Assembly: GCA_029593465.1 (NCBI GenBank)
Contig: JAKTNK010000007.1
Location: 41,284-105,283 of the forward strand
Origin: Streptococcus suis
GTDB lineage: Bacteria; Bacillota; Bacilli; Lactobacillales; Streptococcaceae
DNA: 64,000 bases
Direction: 5' to 3'
Positions 36,958 through 46,420 of this stretch are shown here, one piece after another. The translations under genes were made by a program, and so were the position numbers. The first letter of the stretch is position 1. Each line of letters starts with the position of its first letter. The notes beneath the pieces were generated by a model that was not told where the DNA came from, did not search any database, and was given only the letters and a program-made list of their open reading frames with translations.

Positions 36958-37467
36958 ATGAAACATCTTACTGTTCGTGACTACGTGCAAGTGGCTTTAG
37001 TGGCAGCTTTATACGTCGTCTTAACCATCACCCCTCCTCTCAATGCTATTTCATACGGTGCTTATCAGTTCCGTGTGTCTGAGATGCTAAACTTTATGGC
37101 TTTTTACCATCCCAAGTACATTTTATCGGTTACCTTGGGTTGTATGATTGCTAACTTTTACAGTTTTGGCCTGATTGATGTGTTTGTGGGTGGAGGCTCA
37201 ACCTTAGTATTTGTCACTTTAGGTGTGTTGTTATTTCAAAAATATCAACATGAAACCATCATCAATGGTATCTTTAACAAGGCCTTTTTCTACTTTTCCT
37301 TTTTCTTTGCAGCCTCTATGTTTACAGTGGCACTGGAGTTAAAAGTAGTTGCCCAACTTCCTTTCTTTCTCACCTGGTTTACAACTGGAGTTGGTGAGTT
37401 GGCATCGCTCTTGATAGGATCTTTAGTGATAAATAGTCTGTCCAAACGCCTGGATTTAAAAGCGTAA
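36958..37467 (+). CDS. queT: Queuosine precursor (preQ1) transporter QueT
   Basis: A 169-residue ECF-type substrate-binding (S) component with about five to six membrane helices; it begins MKHLTVRDYVQVALVAALYVVL and has the PPLNAISYGAYQFRVSE stretch typical of this family. It imports queuosine precursor together with the shared ECF ATPases encoded elsewhere. The ATG at 36958 follows the riboswitch-embedded ribosome-binding site; a frame extending to 36898 would run through the aptamer and is rejected. Confidence 0.92.
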   Translation: MKHLTVRDYVQVALVAALYVVLTITPPLNAISYGAYQFRVSEMLNFMAFYHPKYILSVTLGCMIANFYSFGLIDVFVGGGSTLVFVTLGVLLFQKYQHETIINGIFNKAFFYFSFFFAASMFTVALELKVVAQLPFFLTWFTTGVGELASLLIGSLVINSLSKRLDLKA

Positions 37468-37493
37468 GAAAAAAGCTATCTTCGGATAGTTTC

Positions 37494-37540
37494 AGATTGA
37501 AGAAAAAGTTCTTTTTGGACGATTTTCTTCAATCTTTTTT
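37494..37540 (+). terminator. Terminator after queT
   Basis: Perfect stem AGATTGAAGAAAA / TTTTCTTCAATCT, then TTTTT. A small TTCG-loop hairpin (CTATC / GATAG, 37476-37489) precedes it. It marks the left edge of the A/T-rich peptide cassette. Confidence 0.92.
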
Positions 37541-37583
37541 ATTCGTTAAAAAATAAAATAATTCAAAATTTTATAGTAAATTA

Positions 37584-37612
37584 TTGACAATTTAATAATG
37601 TGGCGATATAAT
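37584..37612 (+). promoter_or_regulatory. Consensus promoter of the peptide cassette
   Basis: Exact TTGACA, 17 bases, exact TATAAT, 29 bases before the peptide ATG. It is the strongest promoter by consensus in this window, fitting high expression of a short peptide. Confidence 0.88.
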
Positions 37613-37641
37613 CAATTTATTAAGAAAAGGAGGTTGTGAAA

Positions 37642-37761
37642 ATGGAATTCAAAGAAAAAGAGTCTCTCACAAATAAAGATGTTTTTGAAGATTTTTCGGT
37701 AGAGTCTTCAACAGTTGATGTCGAAGCACTTGGAGAAGTTACTGTTAAAGTTAAATGGTGA
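37642..37761 (+). CDS. Short peptide precursor with C-terminal tryptophan
   Basis: A 39-codon gene directly behind the strongest promoter and an ideal ribosome-binding site (AAAGGAGG, eight bases before the ATG). The peptide has an acidic, leader-like N-terminus (MEFKEKESLTNKDVFEDF) and a basic, beta-prone end VTVKVKW in which Trp is the last residue. No Cys, Ser/Thr cluster or double-Gly site is present, so a lantibiotic or thiopeptide is unlikely. Downstream are a protease, an exporter and a prenyl-synthase-fold protein, so it is probably their substrate, with the terminal Trp as the likely modified residue (inference from ComX). Too short for most gene finders. Confidence 0.72.
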   Translation: MEFKEKESLTNKDVFEDFSVESSTVDVEALGEVTVKVKW

Positions 37762-37771
37762 TGTAACAGTC

Positions 37772-37803
37772 AGAGCTTTGGATTTTCCAAGCTCTCTTTT
37801 TTT
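37772..37803 (+). terminator. Attenuator between peptide and processing genes
   Basis: Stem AGAGCTTTGG / CCAAGCTCT with one bulged T and a 5-base loop, then CTTTTTTT. It should stop most transcripts after the peptide gene and leave some read-through into the processing and export genes, the usual way to make more precursor than enzyme. Confidence 0.75.
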
Positions 37804-37820
37804 GGAGAGGAGATTGTATC

Positions 37821-38576
37821 ATGAAATTCTCTTATAGAAAAAAGTTAGTGATAGTGAATTTAGATATTTTAGGTAAAACAGCTAAATTTCTGATTGATAC
37901 TGGTTCGGAACGAAGTTTTTTTGCATCTAATAAACAGTTAGATATCTTTCGAAAACCACTTGATCAAAACGTAAGGGTTAAAGGAATTGGAAAAGCAAAA
38001 ATAATTACAGAGGCCTATTTTATACCTCGATTGATATTTGATAATAAGGTTATACGTAATGCAGAATTTCTAATACAAGACAAAAATTTAATGTTTCGTT
38101 ATTTAGGCATTGATGGGATTATTGGTTGGGATATTTTAAAAGGTTTTAATTTTACGATTGACTTTAAAAATAAGTACCTCAGTGTTGGAGATATTCAGCT
38201 ACAAAAGTCCTATCCATATGTTTCAATCGTTCCCGATAAACAGTTAGTGGTACAGGTAGGTTACAATAATAAAGAAATAAATGCACTCATAGATTTAGGA
38301 GCAAATAGGTCTGTTATTTCGAAAGAGATTATGCTGGATAGTGTGGGTTGTAAATGGAGACGCTATATTGTTTTTGGAATAAATGGTATTGTCATCCGTA
38401 AGGTTGCTGAACTGAGTAATATCGTCGTTAATTTTGGAAATCAGAATATCACTGTTAACAATGCCAATGTCAAATCATTCGATTATCATTGGTTATTAAA
38501 GTTAGGGACAGATAGTTTTCGACAATATAAAATTTATTTTAATAACGCCGAAAGAGAGGTTTTAGTGATTGAATAG
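37821..38576 (+). CDS. Two-lobed retropepsin-like aspartic protease
   Basis: A 251-residue clan AA protease. Lobe 1 has the catalytic FLIDTGSERSFF (Asp26-Thr-Gly) and the hydrophobic-Gly flap partner GIDGIIGWDIL near 97-106. Lobe 2 repeats the pattern with ALIDLGANRSVIS (Asp158-Leu-Gly) and LGTDSF near 230. Two lobes in one chain give the two catalytic Asp residues that retroviral enzymes obtain by dimerising. There is no signal peptide, so it acts in the cytoplasm, probably cutting the leader from the peptide encoded just upstream. RBS GGAGAGGAG. Confidence 0.85.
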   Translation: MKFSYRKKLVIVNLDILGKTAKFLIDTGSERSFFASNKQLDIFRKPLDQNVRVKGIGKAKIITEAYFIPRLIFDNKVIRNAEFLIQDKNLMFRYLGIDGIIGWDILKGFNFTIDFKNKYLSVGDIQLQKSYPYVSIVPDKQLVVQVGYNNKEINALIDLGANRSVISKEIMLDSVGCKWRRYIVFGINGIVIRKVAELSNIVVNFGNQNITVNNANVKSFDYHWLLKLGTDSFRQYKIYFNNAEREVLVIE

Positions 38577-39795
38577 AGAAAAATCAATGTTGTTACTTGG
38601 GAACGCTTTAGGTCAGTTTGGTAGCAGTATACTTTCTTTTGTCTTTGGAGTTTATATACTAAGGACAATGAATTCTGTATTCCTATATAGTGTCTCTCAG
38701 ATTGTCGGGCCTGTAGTTGCAATCCTCTTATTACCCATATTAGGAAGTACGGTTGATAAATATAATAAAAACCGAATAATAAGTGTTTCTCAAGGCATCA
38801 GTTGTTTTGCTCTTATTACCTTCATTGTCATGAATAGGGGTTCTTCTGCCAGTTTTAGTCAAATTGTGATACTACTCGTTGCGTTAAAGTTATCTGATCA
38901 GTTTTTATCAACGACCTTAAATGCATCAACCATAAGCATTGTTTCTGAAGATGATGTTCAATCTTTTCGTTCGAGTATACAGTTAATTCAGGCTGCGAGT
39001 ATGATTTTATCTCCTATCATCGCAGTGTTTATTTTCAATTATTTTTCATTGCTTGGTGTCTTAGTGGCAGAGCTATTCATTGAATTGATTGTTTTAGTTA
39101 TCTACTGGGGAGTTGATTTCCGTAATAAAGATAGTAATGCCGAGGAAGAAGTAAGCAATCAAAGTATCATTTCTCTTTTCAAATCAGGAATTGATTTTAT
39201 AGTTGCATATAAAAAAATTGTATTTGGTTTAGTATTTGTACTAATGATCAATTTTATACTTGGTATTGTTAATGTTGGCCTTCCATTTGTTCAACTTCAT
39301 ACATTAGCTTTATCAAATAAATCTTTTGCAATCAATGACAGTATTTTAGCGATAGGTTTGTTATTAGGCTCTCTTCTTGCCTCAAGGATTAGTTCTAGAA
39401 GTACGCTGAATATAGCTAGGTATGCCATTAGCCTAGTGGGGTTGATGACCCTTTTGTTAGGTTTATTTTTAAATATTAACTTATCAAAAGATATATGGAT
39501 TATAGTACTCGGTGGGTATTTTTTAGTACTGGGGTCGTCCATTACAATTTGCAACATACTCATATCAAGCTGGTCAATGATTAAAATTCCTCAAACATTT
39601 CAAGGTAGAGTTTTTGCGCTTTTAAATGCTTTAACACAAGTGTCTTTGCCGTTAAGTATGCTACTATTTGGCTATCTCTTTGATGTTATCGGTGCAGTAG
39701 AAATTTTTGCCATATCAGGTTTGCTATTAATCCTTGTCACAATTGTCGTTCCATGGTTATTTAGCATTAATTTACGTAGAGATGAATTGGAGTAG
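38569..39795 (+). CDS. MFS transporter, probable peptide exporter
   Basis: A 408-residue major facilitator with about 12 membrane helices and the cytoplasmic motif-A-like loop PILGSTVDKYNKNR between helices 2 and 3. It resembles the drug/siderophore exporter branch (MFS_3 type). Probably exports the mature peptide. The start is TTG at 38569, eight bases inside the protease gene, supported by a GAGAGG site at 38553 and by the start NREKSMLLLGNALGQFGSS; the ATG at 38587 would lack a ribosome-binding site and part of helix 1. Confidence 0.83.
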   Translation: MNREKSMLLLGNALGQFGSSILSFVFGVYILRTMNSVFLYSVSQIVGPVVAILLLPILGSTVDKYNKNRIISVSQGISCFALITFIVMNRGSSASFSQIVILLVALKLSDQFLSTTLNASTISIVSEDDVQSFRSSIQLIQAASMILSPIIAVFIFNYFSLLGVLVAELFIELIVLVIYWGVDFRNKDSNAEEEVSNQSIISLFKSGIDFIVAYKKIVFGLVFVLMINFILGIVNVGLPFVQLHTLALSNKSFAINDSILAIGLLLGSLLASRISSRSTLNIARYAISLVGLMTLLLGLFLNINLSKDIWIIVLGGYFLVLGSSITICNILISSWSMIKIPQTFQGRVFALLNALTQVSLPLSMLLFGYLFDVIGAVEIFAISGLLLILVTIVVPWLFSINLRRDELE

Positions 39796-39799
39796 TATC

Positions 39800-40660
39800 A
39801 TGAAAATTAGCGACGTTAAGCAAATTATTGCTATTTCAGAGAAAGAATGGTTGTATTTTTCTCAATTAATTGAACGAAAAGTTAAAGAAACGTTAGGTTC
39901 CACTATGCCATTTTTACATCAAAAGAGTACTTTACAGACGATTTCCTTATACTCATTATATCCACTAATGTTTAGAAAAGAATTTCAGTTTGAAGAAAAA
40001 ACACTTGAGAATTTAATCGTTTTTTCTCACCATCATTTCACTTCTCTTTTTATATTGGATAACATTTATGATACTCAAAGTATTGAAGAGCCGATAGAAC
40101 TACTGATATTGTTAGAACAGTACGCGCAAAGCATGTCTTTCCTAAATGCTTTGGAAAATAAAAGTGATGTCAATATATCAGGAAATATTGCCAAGACTTT
40201 AACTGGGCTATATAAAGAAAAATATGTTTACAAACCTCACGAAGTTCTCTCTCCTAGAGAAGAGGTTCAGTATACACATGATAAGTATTCTTTTGCTAAA
40301 ATAGCACTAAAAGTCTATCAAGAACGTTCGGAAAATCCTTTGCCTAATAATATCATGGAAGATTTGTACCGTTCTCATGATTTTTTCGCTTATGGACGTC
40401 AAATCTTAGACGATCTTGAAGATTTTAAAAGGGATTATGAAAATAGACAGTTCAACATATACATTAATCGATATTTTAAGAAATATGGGAAAGAGGCTAT
40501 CCCTCATGCTGATGAAGACTTATTTTTAGATTTACTGATAGAAGCAAAAAATAATTTTAATTGTGCTGTAAAGACACTTTCTTACAATTTTAGTTATTGG
40601 GTCAATTATATTAACTTTTATTTAAAAATATGTGAAAAACACATCAATATCAATACATAA
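39800..40660 (+). CDS. Class I isoprenoid-synthase-fold protein (ComQ-like)
   Basis: A 286-residue all-helical protein with two Asp-rich motifs in the usual class I isoprenoid-synthase spacing: DNIYD at 87-91 (in FILDNIYDTQ) and DDLED at 204-208 (in GRQILDDLEDFKRDYENRQFN). These bind the Mg-diphosphate of a prenyl donor. ComQ, which prenylates a Trp of the ComX pheromone, belongs to the same superfamily, and here the gene lies in an operon with a Trp-terminated peptide. A tryptophan prenyltransferase is therefore the leading idea; a terpene or short polyprenyl synthase is the alternative. ATG 39800 has GGAG seven bases upstream; an in-frame extension to 39734 would overlap MFS. Confidence 0.75.
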   Translation: MKISDVKQIIAISEKEWLYFSQLIERKVKETLGSTMPFLHQKSTLQTISLYSLYPLMFRKEFQFEEKTLENLIVFSHHHFTSLFILDNIYDTQSIEEPIELLILLEQYAQSMSFLNALENKSDVNISGNIAKTLTGLYKEKYVYKPHEVLSPREEVQYTHDKYSFAKIALKVYQERSENPLPNNIMEDLYRSHDFFAYGRQILDDLEDFKRDYENRQFNIYINRYFKKYGKEAIPHADEDLFLDLLIEAKNNFNCAVKTLSYNFSYWVNYINFYLKICEKHININT

Positions 40661-40835
40661 AAATGTAAAAAATCACTAAATTAACTTTTCCCCTGATGTG
40701 TTTAGTGGCATATGGTAGTTTTATCATTTTGGCGATAAGGTATTCTACGATGACCTTCCAAACGCAGCTATTGAATGTCGGTTAAATTGTAGTTGAAAAG
40801 GTTTTTGTGTATGATGAAACAGTGCATCGTTCGCA
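40661..40835. other. A/T-rich spacer after the peptide cassette
   Basis: 175 bases without a recognisable gene between the isoprenoid-synthase-fold gene and the terminator at 40836. A TTGAAA (40793) and a TATGAT (40810) are too close together to be a promoter. Nothing else was seen. Confidence 0.4.
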
Positions 40836-40884
40836 GCAGCCACAGGTGGCTTCATTGAAGCTATTTGTGGTTGCCTTTTCTTTT
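40836..40884 (+). terminator. Long two-part terminator at the right edge of the cassette
   Basis: Outer stem GCAGCCACA / TGTGGTTGC (one G-U), an internal loop, inner stem GGCTTC / GAAGCT with a 3-base loop, followed by CTTTTCTTTT. It closes the peptide cassette 176 bases after its last gene, or ends a short untranslated RNA. Confidence 0.7.
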
Positions 40885-40926
40885 GCCCTATTCAATCAAT
40901 CAAGTTATCAAAAAATGCGCTAATTG

Positions 40927-42903
<1,977 letters not shown>

Positions 42904-42925
42904 GTGACAGAGTTAAGGAGAAAAC

Positions 42926-43960
42926 ATGGCAAAACAAAAGAGAGCACGTTTGATTTATAATCCCACTTCTGGCCAGGAGATTATGAAGAAAAATGTGGCT
43001 AATGTTTTGGATATTTTAGAAGGATACGGCTATGAAACTTCTGCCTTTTGTACAACAGCTGAGCCTCATTCGGCTCGCAACGAAGCCCGCCGTGCTGCCC
43101 AGGCTGGTTTTGACTTGGTGATTGCAGCAGGTGGTGACGGTACCATCAATGAAGTGGTGTCAGGAATTGCTCCTTTGCCCCAGAGGCCTAAAATGGCTAT
43201 TATTCCAACAGGAACAACCAATGACTTCGCGCGTGCGTTGAAAATTCCTCGTGGTAATCCCGTTGAGGCTGCTAAACTCATCGGAAAAGAACAAACCATC
43301 AATATGGATATTGGTGTGGCAAATTCAGACAATTACTTTATCAATATCGCAGCAGCAGGTTCCTTAACCGAATTGACCTACAGTGTCCCAAGTCAGTTGA
43401 AAACCATGTTTGGTTATCTGGCTTACTTGGCCAAAGGGGTTGAATTGCTGCCCCGTGTCCGTAACACATCGGTGACCATCACGCATGATAAGGGGGTCTT
43501 TCAGGGTGAGGCTTCTATGATTTTTGCAGCCATTACCAATTCGGTCGGAGGGTTTGAAACGATTGCCCCAGATGCCAAGTTGGATGATGGTCAATTCACC
43601 CTAATCATTGTCAAAACAGCCAACTTGTTTGAAATTGTTCAGCTAATCCGATTGGTGTTGCAAGGTGGGAAACACATCGAACACCCTTTGATTGAGTATA
43701 TTAAGACGAGTAAGATGACTATTGAGCCCCAAACTGACAGCCGAATGATGATTAATCTTGACGGTGAATACGGCGGTGATGCGCCAATTGTTTTAGAAAA
43801 CTTGAAAAATCATATCACCTTCTTTGCCAACACTGATGAAATCTCTGATGACGCCTTGATGTTAGCAACAGAAGATTTGGCCTTAGAGGCAATTGCCCAA
43901 AAATTTACGCATGAAGCAGAAGGATTTGAGGAGCATGAGGGAAGCGATGAACGATTATAA
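42926..43960 (+). CDS. dagK: Diacylglycerol kinase, lipid kinase DgkB/YegS family
   Basis: A 344-residue soluble lipid kinase that returns diacylglycerol, released during lipoteichoic acid synthesis, to phosphatidic acid. The DAGK catalytic domain starts RARLIYNPTSGQE and has the glycine-rich ATP loop AAGGDGTINEVVSG near residues 70-83, followed by PTGTTNDFARALKIP. The last 25 residues are an acidic tail. AAGGAG precedes the ATG. It overlaps the pullulanase gene by 14 bases. Confidence 0.93.
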   Translation: MAKQKRARLIYNPTSGQEIMKKNVANVLDILEGYGYETSAFCTTAEPHSARNEARRAAQAGFDLVIAAGGDGTINEVVSGIAPLPQRPKMAIIPTGTTNDFARALKIPRGNPVEAAKLIGKEQTINMDIGVANSDNYFINIAAAGSLTELTYSVPSQLKTMFGYLAYLAKGVELLPRVRNTSVTITHDKGVFQGEASMIFAAITNSVGGFETIAPDAKLDDGQFTLIIVKTANLFEIVQLIRLVLQGGKHIEHPLIEYIKTSKMTIEPQTDSRMMINLDGEYGGDAPIVLENLKNHITFFANTDEISDDALMLATEDLALEAIAQKFTHEAEGFEEHEGSDERL

Positions 43961-46271
43961 CATCAAAAATACGGTTGTGGTTCATTACCACAGACGGCAA
44001 GGGAATTATTTTGATTTGAGCCTATGGAAATGGCTAGATAATGAGTGGGGACAAGATGCCAGCTTCTCGCGCTATGACAGTTTCGGAGCAGTAGCTGTGC
44101 TGGATTTTGAAAGCCTTCACTACCTGAGCCACGTTTATGTCATGGTCAAAAATAAGGATTGGACCTATAAAACGATTGACTATCGGGTCAATAAAATAGA
44201 TGGTGTCCCAAAAACAGAAGTCTGGATTGTCGATGGTGATGAGACGCTTTACTATTCGCGGCAGGCTGCAGTGGCCAGTGCCTTTTATGGACGTCACAAG
44301 CACCGCGCCTATGATATGGCTATCAACAGTAAAGCCTTTGATAAAAAATGGGGGTTTGATGGTTGGCTCGGCACTAAGTATCAACCTGATGAGACGCAGT
44401 TTAGATTATGGGCTCCGACAGCAGAAAAAGTGGAAGTCATCTTATACCGCTCAACTGCAGAAGATGCTAGTGTTGATCGTGTTATCCCCATGGTTCGAGG
44501 TAATCACTATGACCCAGATAACCATCAAGAAAACACGCATGGCGTTTGGGAATTAAGTCTCTCAGGTGATTTAAACTATTACGCCTATTGCTACCGTGTC
44601 TATTACCGTAAGCGAACCTTCGCAGATACCAGAGACCCTTATGCTAGAGCGGTGACGGCGAACGGCCGCCGTTCCATTATCATTAATCCAGCGTTAATGT
44701 CGCCCAAGGGTTTTAGTGTCAAGCATGACAGTGACGCACATTGGCGCTTGGAAAATCCCAATCAGGCTGTTATTACGGAGATGCACATTAGGGACTTCAC
44801 CAAGTCAGCCACCTCAGGCGTACGGGAGGAAAATCGCGGCAAATACCTTGGCGCGATTGAAACTGGCACCACCAACCGCTTTGGCGATAAGACCGGATTT
44901 GACTATCTTCGAGATTTGGGAACGTCTTACATTCAACTACAGCCGGTCTTTGATCATCACCAAACCTTTGATGCTAACGGTGATTATGCCTATAACTGGG
45001 GTTATGACCCAGAGAATTACAACGTACCAGAAGCGAGTTTTTGTAGCAATCCTCATGAGCCGCTATCTCGCATTTACGAATTAAAAGCATTAATTCAAGC
45101 CTACCATGACGCAGGAATTGGTGTCATCATGGATGTTGTTTACAATCATACCTACTCCAATGTTGACTCGGCCCTTCAGTTGACGGTGCCTGATTATTAC
45201 TATCGTATGAACCCAGATGGGACTTTTCAAAACGGGACAGGTGTGGGCAATGAAACAGCTAGTGAGAAAGAGATGTTTCGCAAGTACATGCTAGACTCCC
45301 TGCGTTACTGGATAGAAGAGTACAATATCGATGGTTTTCGTTTTGACTTGATGGGCATCCACGATGTGGCAACCATGAATGCTATTAGACAAATGGTGGA
45401 TAGTATTGACCCAAGAATATTGCTTTATGGCGAAGGATGGGATATGGGTCTTGGTCTGATGCCAGAAGATAAGGCTAAAAAGGATAACGCCCATCAGATG
45501 CCAGGCATAGGCTTTTTTAATGATAATCAGCGTGATGCAGTCAAAGGTGCAGAAGTCTATGGCACTCTGACACAGGGATTTGTCTCTGGCGCAGCGACTG
45601 AGGATATCGTTGCTAAAACGATTTTGGGAAGTGATGAGCTAGTGGACTATCTGGCACCCAATCAAGTGGTCAATTATGTGGAAGCTCATGATAATTATAA
45701 TTTAAATGATTTGTTATGGACCTTAAACCCAAAGGACACACCACAAATGCACATTAGAAGGGTTGAATTAGCCAATACCCTCAATCTCTTGTCACAAGGT
45801 ATGTGCTTTATGCAGCTGGGTCAAGAGTTTTTACGCACCAAGCGTGTCGCAACGGGTGAAGGAGGGACATTGACCTCCAAAGACCTTCACTATGCGATGA
45901 ATTCTTACAATGCCCCTGATACCGTTAACCAAATTGATTGGGATTTGGTCACCTATCATAAGGAAACGATATCCTTTGTTCGGAAATTGATTGCATTAAA
46001 AACAAAAGACCCCGGTTTTTCCTGGGATAATTTTAACGATATTCGCCAACATGTCTATGTAGAATCAGCAATTCCTGGGTCAGGTCACATCAGCTTTATC
46101 ATAGATGGCGATCGGAAATACCGAATTATTTTGAATGCAAGTGATAAAAAATTGAAAATTTCCATGACAAAAGACGAAAATTATGATATACTATTTTCAA
46201 ATGTAAAACGCTTACAGCCTCAAGATTTAGAACTTGAAAGCTTAGGTGTCTTGATCTTTGAAATACACTAA
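43947..46271 (+). CDS. pulA: Type I pullulanase (glycogen debranching)
   Basis: A 774-residue GH13 enzyme that hydrolyses alpha-1,6 branches. An N-terminal CBM-like region with NYFDLSLWKW precedes a CBM48-type domain (FRLWAPTAEKVEVILY), then the catalytic barrel with YNWGYDP, Asp467 in FRFDLMG (nucleophile), Glu496 in YGEGWDMG (acid/base) and Asp582 in EAHDN. There is no signal peptide or LPXTG, so it acts on intracellular glycogen. ATG 43947 lies in the dagK overlap with GAGG upstream. It precedes the glg genes. Confidence 0.93.
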   Translation: MNDYNIKNTVVVHYHRRQGNYFDLSLWKWLDNEWGQDASFSRYDSFGAVAVLDFESLHYLSHVYVMVKNKDWTYKTIDYRVNKIDGVPKTEVWIVDGDETLYYSRQAAVASAFYGRHKHRAYDMAINSKAFDKKWGFDGWLGTKYQPDETQFRLWAPTAEKVEVILYRSTAEDASVDRVIPMVRGNHYDPDNHQENTHGVWELSLSGDLNYYAYCYRVYYRKRTFADTRDPYARAVTANGRRSIIINPALMSPKGFSVKHDSDAHWRLENPNQAVITEMHIRDFTKSATSGVREENRGKYLGAIETGTTNRFGDKTGFDYLRDLGTSYIQLQPVFDHHQTFDANGDYAYNWGYDPENYNVPEASFCSNPHEPLSRIYELKALIQAYHDAGIGVIMDVVYNHTYSNVDSALQLTVPDYYYRMNPDGTFQNGTGVGNETASEKEMFRKYMLDSLRYWIEEYNIDGFRFDLMGIHDVATMNAIRQMVDSIDPRILLYGEGWDMGLGLMPEDKAKKDNAHQMPGIGFFNDNQRDAVKGAEVYGTLTQGFVSGAATEDIVAKTILGSDELVDYLAPNQVVNYVEAHDNYNLNDLLWTLNPKDTPQMHIRRVELANTLNLLSQGMCFMQLGQEFLRTKRVATGEGGTLTSKDLHYAMNSYNAPDTVNQIDWDLVTYHKETISFVRKLIALKTKDPGFSWDNFNDIRQHVYVESAIPGSGHISFIIDGDRKYRIILNASDKKLKISMTKDENYDILFSNVKRLQPQDLELESLGVLIFEIH

Positions 46272-46310
46272 TAACCCTAGTTAACACTAAGGGTTATTAG
46301 TGTATTTTTT
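46261..46310 (+). terminator. Terminator overlapping the pulA stop codon
   Basis: Perfect 18-bp stem AAATACACTAATAACCCT and its complement around an 11-base loop, then TTTTTT. The left arm contains the last pulA codons and the TAA at 46269-46271. Confidence 0.92.
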
Positions 46311-46420
46311 AATGACATGACGGTGATGATTTTCATACAGTCAATGACATTTTGTTGCAAATCGTATTGTCAACAACATTCAGCTTTGTTGCAACTAGGA
46401 TTGCGTGGAAGGAGAGTATC

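Noticed and set aside
37642-37761. Lantibiotic, streptide or double-glycine bacteriocin precursor
   Set aside because: No Cys, no Ser/Thr-Cys pattern, no Gly-Gly cleavage site, no radical SAM or lanthionine synthetase nearby.
37584-40884. Complete ComQXPA quorum-sensing locus
   Set aside because: There is no ComP-type histidine kinase or ComA-type regulator, and an aspartic protease and MFS exporter take their place.
44034-44384. Minus-strand 116-aa frame in pulA
   Set aside because: Antisense shadow inside a conserved coding region.
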